Positions 18,950 to 27,113 of a DNA stretch of 47,648 nt are shown in pieces. The number at the start of each line of letters is the position of its first letter. Positions within the stretch are counted from its first letter, which is position 1. The stretch spans positions 16,648 to 64,295 of the forward strand of contig NZ_LNCU01000030.1 in the NCBI RefSeq assembly GCF_001542415.1. The letters are read 5' to 3'. A program made the translations under genes and the position numbers. The notes beneath the pieces are model-generated. The model had not been told where the DNA came from. It did not search any database and worked only from the letters and a program-made list of their open reading frames with translations. This DNA is from Bradyrhizobium macuxiense (GTDB lineage: Bacteria; Pseudomonadota; Alphaproteobacteria; Rhizobiales; Xanthobacteraceae).

Positions 18950-19506
18950 AGCGCGTGGTTGACGTGATGATTTGCGCGCTTCTTTTGTTGTTTCTCTGGC
19001 CGGTTCTTTTGATTGTCGCGACAGCTATCCGGTTCGAAAGCGCTGGGCCGGCGATTTTCAGGCAAAATCGTGTCGGAAGGAACGGTTGCGAATTCGTCTG
19101 TTTCAAGTTTCGAACAATGTTCTTCGGGACTGGCGATATTCCGACGCATCAGGTCTCAGCCTCAGCGGTCACAACGCTCGGCGCCTATCTTCGCCGCTTC
19201 AAGGTTGATGAGTTGCCACAGCTTTTCAATGTCCTGGCGGGAGATATGAGCTTAGTCGGCCCTAGACCGTGCCTGCCATCCCAAGTCGAACTGGTGCAAG
19301 AACGGCGCAGGCTCGGTGTGCTCAAGGTGCGCCCAGGCATCACCGGCTTGGCGCAAGTCAAGGGCATCGATATGTCGAATCCGAACCGCTTGGCGGAGAT
19401 AGACGCACATTATGTTCGCACGCAAAGCTTTTTAGGTGATCTAAAGCTGCTTTGGGCGACTCTGCGAGGGCACGGAGTTGGGGTTGACCAAGTCGTTCGA
19501 ACTTGA
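18946..19506 (+). CDS. Undecaprenyl-phosphate sugar-1-phosphate transferase (small monotopic PGT)
   Basis: Membrane-associated initiating transferase of 186 residues, the size of PglC/WreU-type enzymes. It should move a sugar-1-phosphate from a UDP-sugar to undecaprenyl phosphate, the first step of a repeat unit. A hydrophobic re-entrant helix covers residues 8-28 (ending WPVLLIVATAI). FRQNRVGRNG and FKFRTM follow. The catalytic Asp88-Glu89 pair is in KVDELPQLFNV, then GDMSLVGPRPCLP and RPGITGLAQVKG. It overlaps the preceding SDR by 4 nt, indicating coupled synthesis. The gene is more AT-rich than the flanking core genes. Confidence 0.92.
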   Translation: MKRVVDVMICALLLLFLWPVLLIVATAIRFESAGPAIFRQNRVGRNGCEFVCFKFRTMFFGTGDIPTHQVSASAVTTLGAYLRRFKVDELPQLFNVLAGDMSLVGPRPCLPSQVELVQERRRLGVLKVRPGITGLAQVKGIDMSNPNRLAEIDAHYVRTQSFLGDLKLLWATLRGHGVGVDQVVRT

Positions 19507-19540
19507 ATCAATTGCGATGCTTTGACCGCGCCTCTGACGT

Positions 19541-20458
19541 TCACGGGTGTCGTGCTACTTGGCCGTTCTGCTGAGGCGATACCGAATCGAACGCCGGATG
19601 AAAGTCTCGCGGCTGCCAGCCGAGATCTTGCACTGCGGGCCGACAGTCAAACGTCATGTCTTTCATCATGCGGATGCCCATTGCGACATTAGCGCCGGGA
19701 AAGAGGGGTTTCGCTAACCGGAAGCCGGCGCGCCAGAGCCACGGCGGGACGTATATCAGCCGTCGCGGTAGCCCCATTCCGTCGAATACTCGGCCCATCA
19801 TCTCCCGATAGGTGAGTGTTTCGGGGCCGGGCAATGAATAGAATTTGTTAGCGGCAATAGTTCTCTCGGCTGCAGCAATGGCTGCAATCGCCAAATCTTC
19901 GGCGTGCACGGGTTGCCGGAAGCCGCGCGCGCCACCCACAATGGGCATGAACCCGAAGCGTCGAATCAGTCGCGACAGCGGCGTGATGTTGGTATCTCGC
20001 CCTTCAGCGTAGATGAGGGTGGGGCGTAAGATGGTCCAGGCAATCTGGTGCCGTTCGCACGCCGCGGCAATGGCCTCTTCGGCCGTGACCAGTTTCCGAA
20101 TCGTCTCCCGTTCGTCGGCGATCTCGGTGTCCCGCTTCGTCAGCACGCTGGTTGAACTAAAGACGACGACGCGCTTCACGGAAGGACCGAGGATAAACGG
20201 CAGTGCCTCGGCAAGAAGGATTGCGTCGGTGGTGCAATACAGCGTCGTGAACTGCGGAAGATTTAGTGCATCGGGCTGCCGAAGATCTCCCTGAATCCAT
20301 TCCACGCGCCCCTTGCGCGGAGATCGAGACATAGCCAGTACGGGTCCGCCCCGGTTAGCGAGGTGTTCGACAATATATCCGCCAACAAGCCCACTACCCC
20401 CGATGACGAGGTTGAGCGCCTGCCCGTTTGCTTCTCTGCCGTTCACCATTTGGCTCAT
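19541..20458 (-). CDS. NAD(P)-dependent epimerase/dehydratase (atypical/extended SDR)
   Basis: About 305 residues. The nucleotide-binding motif is LVIGGSGLVGGYIVEHL near residue 20. VVVFSSTSVLTKRD lies near 110 and LRPTLIYAEGRD near 155. PVHAEDLAIAAIAAAE and the C-terminal FDCRPAVQDLGWQPRDF complete an SDR that probably acts on a nucleotide sugar or a glycan intermediate. The usual YxxxK is not obvious. ATG 20458 (MSQMVNGREAN) is chosen for the G-rich leader just before it. ATG 20476 and GTG 20491 are possible longer starts. It is convergent with the phosphoglycosyl transferase gene. The exact reaction is unknown. Confidence 0.82.
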   Translation of the reverse strand: MSQMVNGREANGQALNLVIGGSGLVGGYIVEHLANRGGPVLAMSRSPRKGRVEWIQGDLRQPDALNLPQFTTLYCTTDAILLAEALPFILGPSVKRVVVFSSTSVLTKRDTEIADERETIRKLVTAEEAIAAACERHQIAWTILRPTLIYAEGRDTNITPLSRLIRRFGFMPIVGGARGFRQPVHAEDLAIAAIAAAERTIAANKFYSLPGPETLTYREMMGRVFDGMGLPRRLIYVPPWLWRAGFRLAKPLFPGANVAMGIRMMKDMTFDCRPAVQDLGWQPRDFHPAFDSVSPQQNGQVARHP

Positions 20459-20591
20459 CCCCCAGCCGCCTAGCATTCGCTCTAGCCCCACGAAAAGGAC
20501 CGTCTAGCCTGTCTTGTCGCATTGGAATTGCCTGGTCTGACCTTGCCCACTCTCGCTCCGACGCCGGCATCAGGCGCTTGCGCTAGCGTTC

Positions 20592-20737
20592 CTACATGAA
20601 CTCGTCGTATTTGGCCGTCCTCGGGCGGGCGGGCCGCCGGCCCAGGCCGGAAGCTGATCGCCGACGCCAGCCGCTACTTTCTCGTTGACTGTGCTGCACC
20701 CGCCGAGCGCGGAGGCCCCGAACACAATGGCGGTCAT
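20592..20737 (-). pseudogene. Frameshifted small lipoprotein gene (LPAWAGG family)
   Basis: From ATG 20737 the frame reads a short hydrophobic leader and a lipobox (ASALGGCSTVNEK), then VAAGVGDQLPAWAGGPP. After that it leaves the expected text. The neighbouring frame continues ARPRTAKYDEFM and stops at 20592. A one-base change therefore splits a protein of about 50 residues. The intact lipoprotein at 32684-32926 has the same plan: lipobox, LPAWAGG, a Pro-rich spacer, then a YDxxM ending. The function of this family is unknown to me. The alternative is that both are chance; the shared LPAWAGG and lipobox order argue against it. Confidence 0.5.
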
Positions 20738-21131
20738 GACGAGAATATGGCGCGGGCGGTTCGACAGGTGGGAAGGTCACAACGTATCCTTAGGGATTGT
20801 GGACGCGTGACGCGACGCATCGTCCACAAATGTGCTTCTTTGTTGACAGCGTCATTCTATTTGTACGAGGCACAAATAGTGAGGTCGTTTTGGGCTGCCA
20901 ATCCGCGACCGCGGCCTTTTTGGGCGTTGCGTCGGGTGCAATGAATGGTATTATGATACTCGTTCGTTTGCCAACCTCTGCGCGGCATGTGTGACACTCG
21001 CCCATCGGCCGATTGACAATAGGGCAGGGGAAGACGCCATGTCGCGTTGCGGCTTGGCCGCGACGTATGTGTGTAAGGCGAGGCAAGAACCGGGGACTCG
21101 GTTCGTCGCACAGGAGGGGGAGAGGACGCTC
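20738..21131. other. Intergenic region upstream of second HAAT transporter
   Basis: About 390 nt with no supported gene. The frame of the solute-binding protein is open back to 20991, but that leader does not resemble a signal peptide. An AGGAGGGGGAGAGG purine run at about 21111-21124 lies before the chosen start. A promoter for the transporter operon should be here, but no clear -35/-10 pair can be defended. Confidence 0.4.
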
Positions 21132-22319
21132 ATGATCGATTTCAATCGTCGCAGGATGTTGCTGTGGGCCGCCACCGCGGCCGCACTTCCAGGGCTGTGC
21201 GCCGTCTCGCCGGCGCGGGCCGAAGATACCGTGAAGATAGGTTTGATCCTGCCGATGACCGGTGGTCAGGCTTCGACCGGCAAGCAGATCGACAACGCCA
21301 TCAAGCTCTACATGCAGCAGAAGGGCGACACTGTCGCCGGCAGGAAGATCGAAATTATCCTGAAGGACGACGCCGCGGTGCCCGACAACACCAAGCGCCT
21401 CGCCCAGGAACTGATCGTCAACGACAAGGTCAATTTCATCGCCGGCTTCGGCGTGACGCCCGCCGCGCTTGCGGCAGCTCCGCTGGCCACGCAGGCGAAG
21501 ATCCCGGAAATCGTGATGGCGGCCGGCACCTCCATCATCACCGAGCGCTCGCCCTATATCGTGCGCACCAGCTTCACGCTGGCGCAGTCCTCCACCATCA
21601 TCGGCGACTGGGCGGCCAAGAACGGCATCAAGAAGGTCGCGACGCTGACCTCCGACTATGCACCGGGCAACGACGCGCTGAACTTCTTCAAACAGCACTT
21701 CACCGCCGGCGGCGGTGAGATCGTCGAGGAGGTCAAGGTTCCGCTGGCAAATCCCGACTTCGCGCCGTTCCTGCAGCGCATGAAGGATTCCAAGCCCGAC
21801 GCGATGTTCGTGTTCGTGCCGGCGGGGCAGGGCGGCAACTTCATGAAGCAGTATGCCGAGCGCGGCCTCGACAAGAGCGGCATCAAGGTGATCGGACCGG
21901 GCGACGTCATGGACGACGATCTGCTCAACAACATGGGCGATGCCGCACTCGGCGTGGTGACCGCGCATCTCTATTCGGCCGCGCATCCCTCGCAGATGAA
22001 CAAGGATTTCGTTGCAGCCTACAAGAAGGCGTTCAGCAACCGCCCGGGCTTCATGGCGGTGAGCGGCTATGACGGCATCCACCTGATCTACGAAGCGCTG
22101 AAGAAGACGGGTGGCGACACCAACGGCGACAAGCTGGTCGACGCGATGAAGGGCATGAAGTGGGAGAGCCCGCGCGGCCCGATCTCGATCGATCCGGAAA
22201 CCCGCGATATCGTGCAGAACATCTATATCCGCAAGCTCGAGAAGGTCGATGGCGAGCTCTACAATGTCGAGTTCGAGACCTTCGAGGCCGTCAAGGATCC
22301 CGGCAAGACCAAGAAGTGA
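21132..22319 (+). CDS. HAAT-type ABC transporter substrate-binding protein
   Basis: Periplasmic binding protein of 395 residues, first gene of a complete plus-strand importer operon. ATG 21132 (MIDFNRRRMLLWAATAAA) gives an export signal with consecutive arginines, possibly a Tat signal, cleaved after SPARA. The mature part starts EDTVKIGLILPMTGGQASTG, the Peripla_BP_6 ligand loop. KIEIILKDDAAVPDN, the hinge-region PYIVRTSFTLAQS and GYDGIHLIYEALKKT are all family-typical. LivH, LivM, LivG and LivF homologues follow in order, then a MetE-like methyltransferase. The ligand cannot be read from sequence; the downstream gene makes a methylated or sulfur-containing compound worth considering (inference). 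Confidence 0.93.
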   Translation: MIDFNRRRMLLWAATAAALPGLCAVSPARAEDTVKIGLILPMTGGQASTGKQIDNAIKLYMQQKGDTVAGRKIEIILKDDAAVPDNTKRLAQELIVNDKVNFIAGFGVTPAALAAAPLATQAKIPEIVMAAGTSIITERSPYIVRTSFTLAQSSTIIGDWAAKNGIKKVATLTSDYAPGNDALNFFKQHFTAGGGEIVEEVKVPLANPDFAPFLQRMKDSKPDAMFVFVPAGQGGNFMKQYAERGLDKSGIKVIGPGDVMDDDLLNNMGDAALGVVTAHLYSAAHPSQMNKDFVAAYKKAFSNRPGFMAVSGYDGIHLIYEALKKTGGDTNGDKLVDAMKGMKWESPRGPISIDPETRDIVQNIYIRKLEKVDGELYNVEFETFEAVKDPGKTKK

Positions 22320-22400
22320 CGAAGTCACCATTGCCGGGCGCGTGCCCCGTTCTTTCCCCGACATGCTTCCACGTTCTTCCCCGTGGCGAGAAGAGCGTGG

Positions 22401-22423
22401 ATGGCCGGGACGGGCCCGGCCAT
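22401..22423. repeat. Perfect hairpin between solute-binding protein and livH
   Basis: A 9-bp perfect stem (ATGGCCGGG / CCCGGCCAT) with a 5-nt loop sits in the 165-nt gap inside the transporter operon. It resembles the core of dispersed Bradyrhizobium repeats. There is no T-tract, so it is more likely to stabilise the upstream mRNA than to end transcription. That would favour high levels of the binding protein (inference). Confidence 0.6.
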
Positions 22424-22484
22424 GACACTGTACTCGACTTTTGCAGCATGATCTTCGTTGCGTCCTCGCGGTTGAGCTGACCCA

Positions 22485-23354
22485 ATGGCTTCTGTCCTCA
22501 CCAACCTGTTCGACGGCGTCGCCTACGGCATGCTGCTGTTCGTGCTCGCCTGCGGGCTTGCGGTGACGCTCGGGTTGATGAACTTCGTCAATCTCGCGCA
22601 CGGCGCCTTCGCCATGGCCGGCGGCTATATCTGCGCCGTGCTGGTGAACAATTCGGGCTGGCCGTTCTTTGCGGCGCTGCCGCTCGCCTTCGCCGGAAGC
22701 GCCGCGATCGGCATCGTGCTGGAGCGTGCGCTCTACCGCCATCTCTACATGCGCGGCCATCTCGATCAGGTGCTGTTCTCGATCGGTCTCGTCTTCATGT
22801 CGGTCGCCGCGGTCGACTACGTCATGGGATCGTCGCGGGTCTTCATCAAGCTGCCGGCGGCGCTGGAAGGCCAGATCGATCTGTTCGGCGTCGGCATCGG
22901 CCGGTACCGGCTGATGATCGTCGTGATCTGCGGCCTGCTGACGCTCGCGCTGCAGTTGATCCTCGCAAAGACCCGGTTCGGCAGCCGCCTTCGGGCCGCG
23001 GTCGACGATCCGCGCGCCGCGATCGGGCTCGGCATCAATGTGCCGCAGGTGTTCGCCTTCACCTTTGCTTTCGGCTGCGGGCTCGCCGGGCTCGGTGGCG
23101 CGTTGAGCGCGGAGATCCTCGGGCTCGATCCATACTTCCCGCTGAAGTTCATGATCTACTTCCTGATCGTCGTGACGGTCGGCGGCTCCTCCAGCATCAC
23201 TGGGCCGTTCCTGGCGTCGCTGCTGCTCGGCATCGCCGATGTCGCGGGGAAATACTATGTGCCGAAGATGGGTCCGTTCGTGATCTACACCGTCATGATC
23301 GTGATCCTGATCTGGCGCCCCAACGGCCTGTTCGGCCGTACCGCCGCGCGGTGA
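22485..23354 (+). CDS. livH: HAAT-type ABC transporter permease (LivH-like)
   Basis: Inner-membrane permease of 289 residues. It opens with LFDGVAYGMLLFVLACGLAVTLGLMNFVNLAHGAFAM in family fashion, and its C-terminal helices carry IVVTVGGSSSITGPFLASLLLG. The cytoplasmic loop KTRFGSRLRAAVDDPRAA, near residue 165, is the ATPase contact region. ATG 22485 is preceded by GAGCTGACCCA, a weak site. LivM starts 6 nt after its stop codon. Confidence 0.94.
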   Translation: MASVLTNLFDGVAYGMLLFVLACGLAVTLGLMNFVNLAHGAFAMAGGYICAVLVNNSGWPFFAALPLAFAGSAAIGIVLERALYRHLYMRGHLDQVLFSIGLVFMSVAAVDYVMGSSRVFIKLPAALEGQIDLFGVGIGRYRLMIVVICGLLTLALQLILAKTRFGSRLRAAVDDPRAAIGLGINVPQVFAFTFAFGCGLAGLGGALSAEILGLDPYFPLKFMIYFLIVVTVGGSSSITGPFLASLLLGIADVAGKYYVPKMGPFVIYTVMIVILIWRPNGLFGRTAAR

Positions 23355-23360
23355 GCTACG

Positions 23361-24389
23361 ATGACCGCGCTGACTGACGTTTCCTCTCAAGCCGCCGCAG
23401 GCGCGCGCTGGCGGATCAGCGAAGTGGTGTTCTGGTTGCTGGCGTTGGCCTGTGCCTTCCTGTTCCCGTCGCGCTATCTGATCATGACCGACATCGTGCG
23501 GCTCGGGCTGTTCGCGCTGTCCCTCGACCTCATCCTCGGCTATGCCGGCATCGTGTCGCTGGGCCATGCGGCGTTTTTCGGCGTCGGAGCCTATTCCGCC
23601 GGACTGCTCGCGCTGCACGGCATTATCAACGAGCCCGTCATCGCGCTCGTCGCCGCCGGCCTCGTCGCGGCCGTGCTCGGTTTCCTGACCAGCTTCCTGG
23701 TGATCCGCGGCGTCGACCTGACGCGGCTGATGGTGACGCTCGGGATCGCGCTGCTGCTGGAGGCGCTCGCCGAACGTTTTTCCGACGTCACCGGCGGCAG
23801 CGACGGCCTGCAGGGCATCGAGATGCAGCCGATCCTCGGGCTGTTTGCATTCGACATGTTCGGAAAGACCGGGTTCTTCTACTCCCTGATCGTGTTGTTC
23901 ATCCTGTTTCTGCTCGCCCGACGCATCGTGTATTCGCCGTTCGGCCTGTCGCTGCGCGCGATCAGGAACAATCCGCTGCGCGCGGCCGCGATCGGCGTGC
24001 CGGTCAACCGGCGCCTCGTCGCGGTCTATACGCTCGCCGCCTTCTACGCCGGCATCGCCGGCGCGCTGTTCACCCAGACCTCGGCGCTCGCCTCGCTCGA
24101 CGTGTTCGCCTTCGAGCGCTCCGCCGACCTGATGCTGGTGCTCGTCATCGGCGGCACCGGCTATCTCTATGGCGGCCTGATCGGCGCCGTCGTGTTCAAG
24201 ATGCTGCAGGAGTTCTTTCAGAGCCTCACCCCGCAATATTGGCTGTTCTGGATCGGGCTCGTTCTGGTCGTGATCGTGCTGGTCGGCCGCGCGCGCATCC
24301 ACCGCTCGGTGCTGTTCGTGCCGAACCTGATCATCCGCCAGTTCGTCGGGCGCAAGGCCGTCGTCGTTCCCGAGAGTGACGCATCATGA
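23361..24389 (+). CDS. livM: HAAT-type ABC transporter permease (LivM-like)
   Basis: Inner-membrane permease of 342 residues. A cytoplasmic N-terminus of about 25 residues is followed by helices. It carries the signature LDLILGYAGIVSLGHAAFFGV near residues 55-75, and YSPFGLSLRAIRNNPLRAAA near residue 193 is the ATPase-coupling loop. The stop overlaps the livG start by ATGA (24386-24389). It forms the pore with the adjacent LivH. No anomalies were seen. Confidence 0.94.
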   Translation: MTALTDVSSQAAAGARWRISEVVFWLLALACAFLFPSRYLIMTDIVRLGLFALSLDLILGYAGIVSLGHAAFFGVGAYSAGLLALHGIINEPVIALVAAGLVAAVLGFLTSFLVIRGVDLTRLMVTLGIALLLEALAERFSDVTGGSDGLQGIEMQPILGLFAFDMFGKTGFFYSLIVLFILFLLARRIVYSPFGLSLRAIRNNPLRAAAIGVPVNRRLVAVYTLAAFYAGIAGALFTQTSALASLDVFAFERSADLMLVLVIGGTGYLYGGLIGAVVFKMLQEFFQSLTPQYWLFWIGLVLVVIVLVGRARIHRSVLFVPNLIIRQFVGRKAVVVPESDAS

Positions 24390-25138
24390 CGATCGCGCTC
24401 GAAACCCAGGGCCTCGAGAAATCGTTCGGCGGGCTTCGCGTCACCCGCGATCTGTCGCTGAAGGTGACGCGAGGCGCCCGGCACGCCCTGATCGGCCCGA
24501 ACGGCGCCGGCAAGACCACCGTCATCAATCAACTCACCGGCGTGCTCAGGCCGAACAGCGGGCGCATCCTGCTCGAAGGCAGCGACATCACCGGTCTCTC
24601 CGTGCACAAGCGGGTGCTGCGCGGCTTGTCGCGCACCTTCCAGATCAACCAACTCTATGCCGACCTGACCCCGCTCGAGACCATCGGGCTCGCGGTCTCC
24701 GAGCGAATGGGGCGCGGCGGCGACTGGTGGCGGCGGATGGGGACGCGCGACGACGTCAACGCCGAGATCACCGAGATTCTGTCGCGCTTCCATCTGCTCG
24801 ACGCGATGAGCGAACTCACCTCGACGCTGCCCTATGGGAAGCAGCGCCTGCTCGAGATCGCGGTGGCAATCGCCGCCAAGCCTCGGGTCCTGCTGCTCGA
24901 CGAGCCGGCGGCCGGCGTGCCCGAGAGCGAGCGGCACGACATCCTGGCTGCGGTTGCGGCGCTGCCGCGCGACGTCACCGTGCTCCTGATCGAGCACGAC
25001 ATGGACCTGGTGTTCTCCTTCGCCGATCGCATCTCCGTGCTGGTCAATGGCGGGCTGCTCACCGAGGGCGCACCCGACGAGGTCGCGCGCGATCCGCAGG
25101 TGAGGGCGGTCTATCTCGGCGAGGCGGCCGATGCCTGA
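24386..25138 (+). CDS. livG: HAAT-type ABC transporter ATP-binding protein (LivG-like)
   Basis: Cytoplasmic ATPase of 250 residues. Walker A is GPNGAGKTT (residues 37-45), the Q-loop region SRTFQINQLYADLTPLE, the signature LPYGKQRLLEIAVAI, Walker B VLLLDEPAAGV and the H-loop LIEHDMDLVFSF. The signature has a Tyr where LSGGQ-type proteins have Gly, which is common in LivG. It overlaps livM by 4 nt and livF by 8 nt, so the operon is tightly packed. Confidence 0.95.
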   Translation: MTIALETQGLEKSFGGLRVTRDLSLKVTRGARHALIGPNGAGKTTVINQLTGVLRPNSGRILLEGSDITGLSVHKRVLRGLSRTFQINQLYADLTPLETIGLAVSERMGRGGDWWRRMGTRDDVNAEITEILSRFHLLDAMSELTSTLPYGKQRLLEIAVAIAAKPRVLLLDEPAAGVPESERHDILAAVAALPRDVTVLLIEHDMDLVFSFADRISVLVNGGLLTEGAPDEVARDPQVRAVYLGEAADA

Positions 25139-25847
25139 TCTTCTCTCGGTCCAGGGCCTGCGTGCCGGATATGGCGAGGCGGTGGTGCTGCCCGGGATGT
25201 CGCTGTCGCTTGCGGAGGGCCAGGTGCTCGCGCTGCTCGGTCGCAACGGCACCGGCAAGACCACGCTGATCAATGCGATCGTCGGCATCGTCAGACGCTT
25301 CGGCGGCAGCGTGTCGCTTGCGGGCAACAACATCACCGCGATGCGGCCGGACCAGCGTGCCCGCGCCGGCATCGGCTGGGTGCCGCAGGAGCGCAACATC
25401 TTCCGCTCGCTGACGGTGGAAGAGAACATGACGGCGGTGGCGCAGCCCGGCCCGTGGACGGTGGAGCGGGTGTACGAGATGTTTCCGCGGCTGAAGGAGC
25501 GGCGGAGCAATTTCGGCAACCAGCTCTCCGGCGGCGAGCAGCAGATGCTGGCGATCGGTCGCGCATTGACACTGAACCCCAAGGTGCTGCTGCTCGACGA
25601 GCCGACCGAAGGCCTCGCGCCGATCATCGTCGAGGAACTGCTCAAGGCGATCGGAACCATCACGCGATCTGGCGGCATTTGTTCGATCATCGTCGAGCAG
25701 AACGCGCAAAAGATTCTGGGGCTCGCCGATCGCGTTGTGATATTGGAACGCGGTACGATCGTGCACGATGCCGCAAGCAGCGCGCTGAAAGCCGATCCCT
25801 CCGTCCTTGAGCGCCATCTCGGTGTCTCCGTGGCCAAAGCACATTAG
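25131..25847 (+). CDS. livF: HAAT-type ABC transporter ATP-binding protein (LivF-like)
   Basis: Second ATPase of the importer, with 238 residues. Walker A is GRNGTGKTT, the Q-loop WVPQERNIFRSLTVEEN, the signature LSGGEQQMLAIGRAL, Walker B VLLLDEPTEGLAP and the H-loop IIVEQNAQKIL. It starts inside the end of livG. The MetE-like methyltransferase gene begins 19 nt after its stop, which points to co-transcription. Confidence 0.95.
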   Translation: MPDLLSVQGLRAGYGEAVVLPGMSLSLAEGQVLALLGRNGTGKTTLINAIVGIVRRFGGSVSLAGNNITAMRPDQRARAGIGWVPQERNIFRSLTVEENMTAVAQPGPWTVERVYEMFPRLKERRSNFGNQLSGGEQQMLAIGRALTLNPKVLLLDEPTEGLAPIIVEELLKAIGTITRSGGICSIIVEQNAQKILGLADRVVILERGTIVHDAASSALKADPSVLERHLGVSVAKAH

Positions 25848-25866
25848 AAACGTCCGGGAGTAGACC

Positions 25867-26985
25867 ATGCAGCGAACCAAGCCTCCGTTTCGCGCCGACG
25901 AGGTCGGCAGCCTGTTGCGGCCGCCGAAGATCAAGGAGGCCCGTGCCAAACTGGAGAAGGGCGAGATCTCGGCCGACGAACTGCGCAAGGTCGAGGACAT
26001 GGAGATCGAGAAGGTCGTGCACAAGCAGGCCTCGATCGGCTTGAAGCTCGCGACCGACGGCGAGTTCCGCCGCTCCTGGTGGCATTTCGATTTCCTCAGC
26101 CACCTGACAGGCTGCGAGCTGTTCCACCCCGACATGGGCATCCAGTTTGCGGGCGTGCAGACCCGGCATGACGCGATCAGGGTGACCGGCAAGCTCGACT
26201 TCTCGGACAGCCACCCGATGCTCGATCACTTCAGGTTCCTGAAGAAATGCGCAGACCAGGCGCATGTCACGCCGAAGATGACGATCCCGTCGCCGGCGGT
26301 GTTGCACTTCCGCGGCGGCCGCAAGCTGATCTCGAAGGAGGTCTATCCCGATCTCGAGGAGTTCTACCAGGACCTCGGCAAGACCTATCGCAAGGCGGTG
26401 AAGGCGTTCTACGACGCCGGCTGCCGCTACCTCCAGTTCGACGACACCGTGTGGGCCTATCTGTGCTCGCAGGAGGAATTGCAGAAGTCGCGCGAGCGCG
26501 GCGACAATCCCGATGGCTTGCAGCAGATCTATGCCCGCGTCATCAACTACGCGATCGCGGATCGTCCCTCGGACATGGTGATCACCACGCATGTCTGCCG
26601 CGGCAATTTCCGCTCGACCTGGATTTCGTCGGGCGGCTACGAGCCGGTCGCCGAGACCATGCTCGCCGGCACCAATTACGACGGCTACTTCCTCGAATAT
26701 GATTCCGACCGTGCCGGCGGCTTCGAGCCGCTGCGCTTCCTGCCGAAGCGCAACAAGGTCGTGGTGGTCGGCGTCATTACCTCGAAGTTCGGCGAGCTCG
26801 AGAAGAAGGACGACATCAAGCGGCGGCTCGAGGAGGCGTCGAAGTTCGCCCCGCTCGAGCAGCTTGCGGTGTCGCCGCAGTGTGGCTTCGCCTCGACCGA
26901 AGAGGGCAACATCCTCTCCGAGGAAGAGCAGTGGGCCAAGCTGCGGCTTGCCGTCGAGGTCGCGAACGAGATGTGGGGGAAGTGA
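25867..26985 (+). CDS. Cobalamin-independent methionine synthase-like methyltransferase (MetE C-terminal domain family)
   Basis: A single-domain MetE-like enzyme of 372 residues (YxjG/YxjH type), half the size of full MetE. The expected zinc ligands are visible: His242 and Cys244 in THVCRGNF, Glu277 in YFLEYDSD and Cys339 in SPQCGFAS. The N-terminal FRADEVGSLLRPP and the barrel strand YLQFDDTVW are typical. Such enzymes transfer a methyl group to a thiol such as homocysteine, but the methyl donor of the short forms is often unknown. ATG 25867 has GGGAGTAG upstream. It directly follows the transporter operon and precedes metK and ahcY by a few kb. A role in methionine formation from an imported precursor is therefore an inference from context. 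Confidence 0.87.
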   Translation: MQRTKPPFRADEVGSLLRPPKIKEARAKLEKGEISADELRKVEDMEIEKVVHKQASIGLKLATDGEFRRSWWHFDFLSHLTGCELFHPDMGIQFAGVQTRHDAIRVTGKLDFSDSHPMLDHFRFLKKCADQAHVTPKMTIPSPAVLHFRGGRKLISKEVYPDLEEFYQDLGKTYRKAVKAFYDAGCRYLQFDDTVWAYLCSQEELQKSRERGDNPDGLQQIYARVINYAIADRPSDMVITTHVCRGNFRSTWISSGGYEPVAETMLAGTNYDGYFLEYDSDRAGGFEPLRFLPKRNKVVVVGVITSKFGELEKKDDIKRRLEEASKFAPLEQLAVSPQCGFASTEEGNILSEEEQWAKLRLAVEVANEMWGK

Positions 26986-26994
26986 CGCGTTAGC

Positions 26995-27096
26995 GTCATT
27001 CCGGGGCGATGCAAAGCATCGAACTATGGCGCGCAATTGCGCGCCTGAGAATCTCGAGATTCCGGGTCTCGCGCTAACGCGCGACCTCGGAATGAC
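26995..27096. repeat. Dispersed palindromic repeat (terminal inverted GTCATTCCG)
   Basis: The element begins GTCATTCCGGGG and ends CCTCGGAATGAC, so its ends are inverted copies. Inside are further small palindromes (GCGCGCAATTGCGCGC and AATCTCGAGATT). I recall this composition from dispersed intergenic elements in Bradyrhizobium and Rhodopseudomonas. It follows the MetE-like gene directly and could limit transcription into the region beyond. Confidence 0.7.
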
Positions 27097-27113
27097 AGTA
27101 TGCTGGCGCCTCA

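Noticed and set aside
20790..24302. Minus-strand open frame of more than 1,100 codons across the HAAT transporter genes
   Set aside because: It is antisense to solute-binding protein, LivH and LivM genes with clear family motifs. Its product is a Asp/Glu/His/Arg/Gln-rich low-complexity string typical of GC-rich shadow frames.
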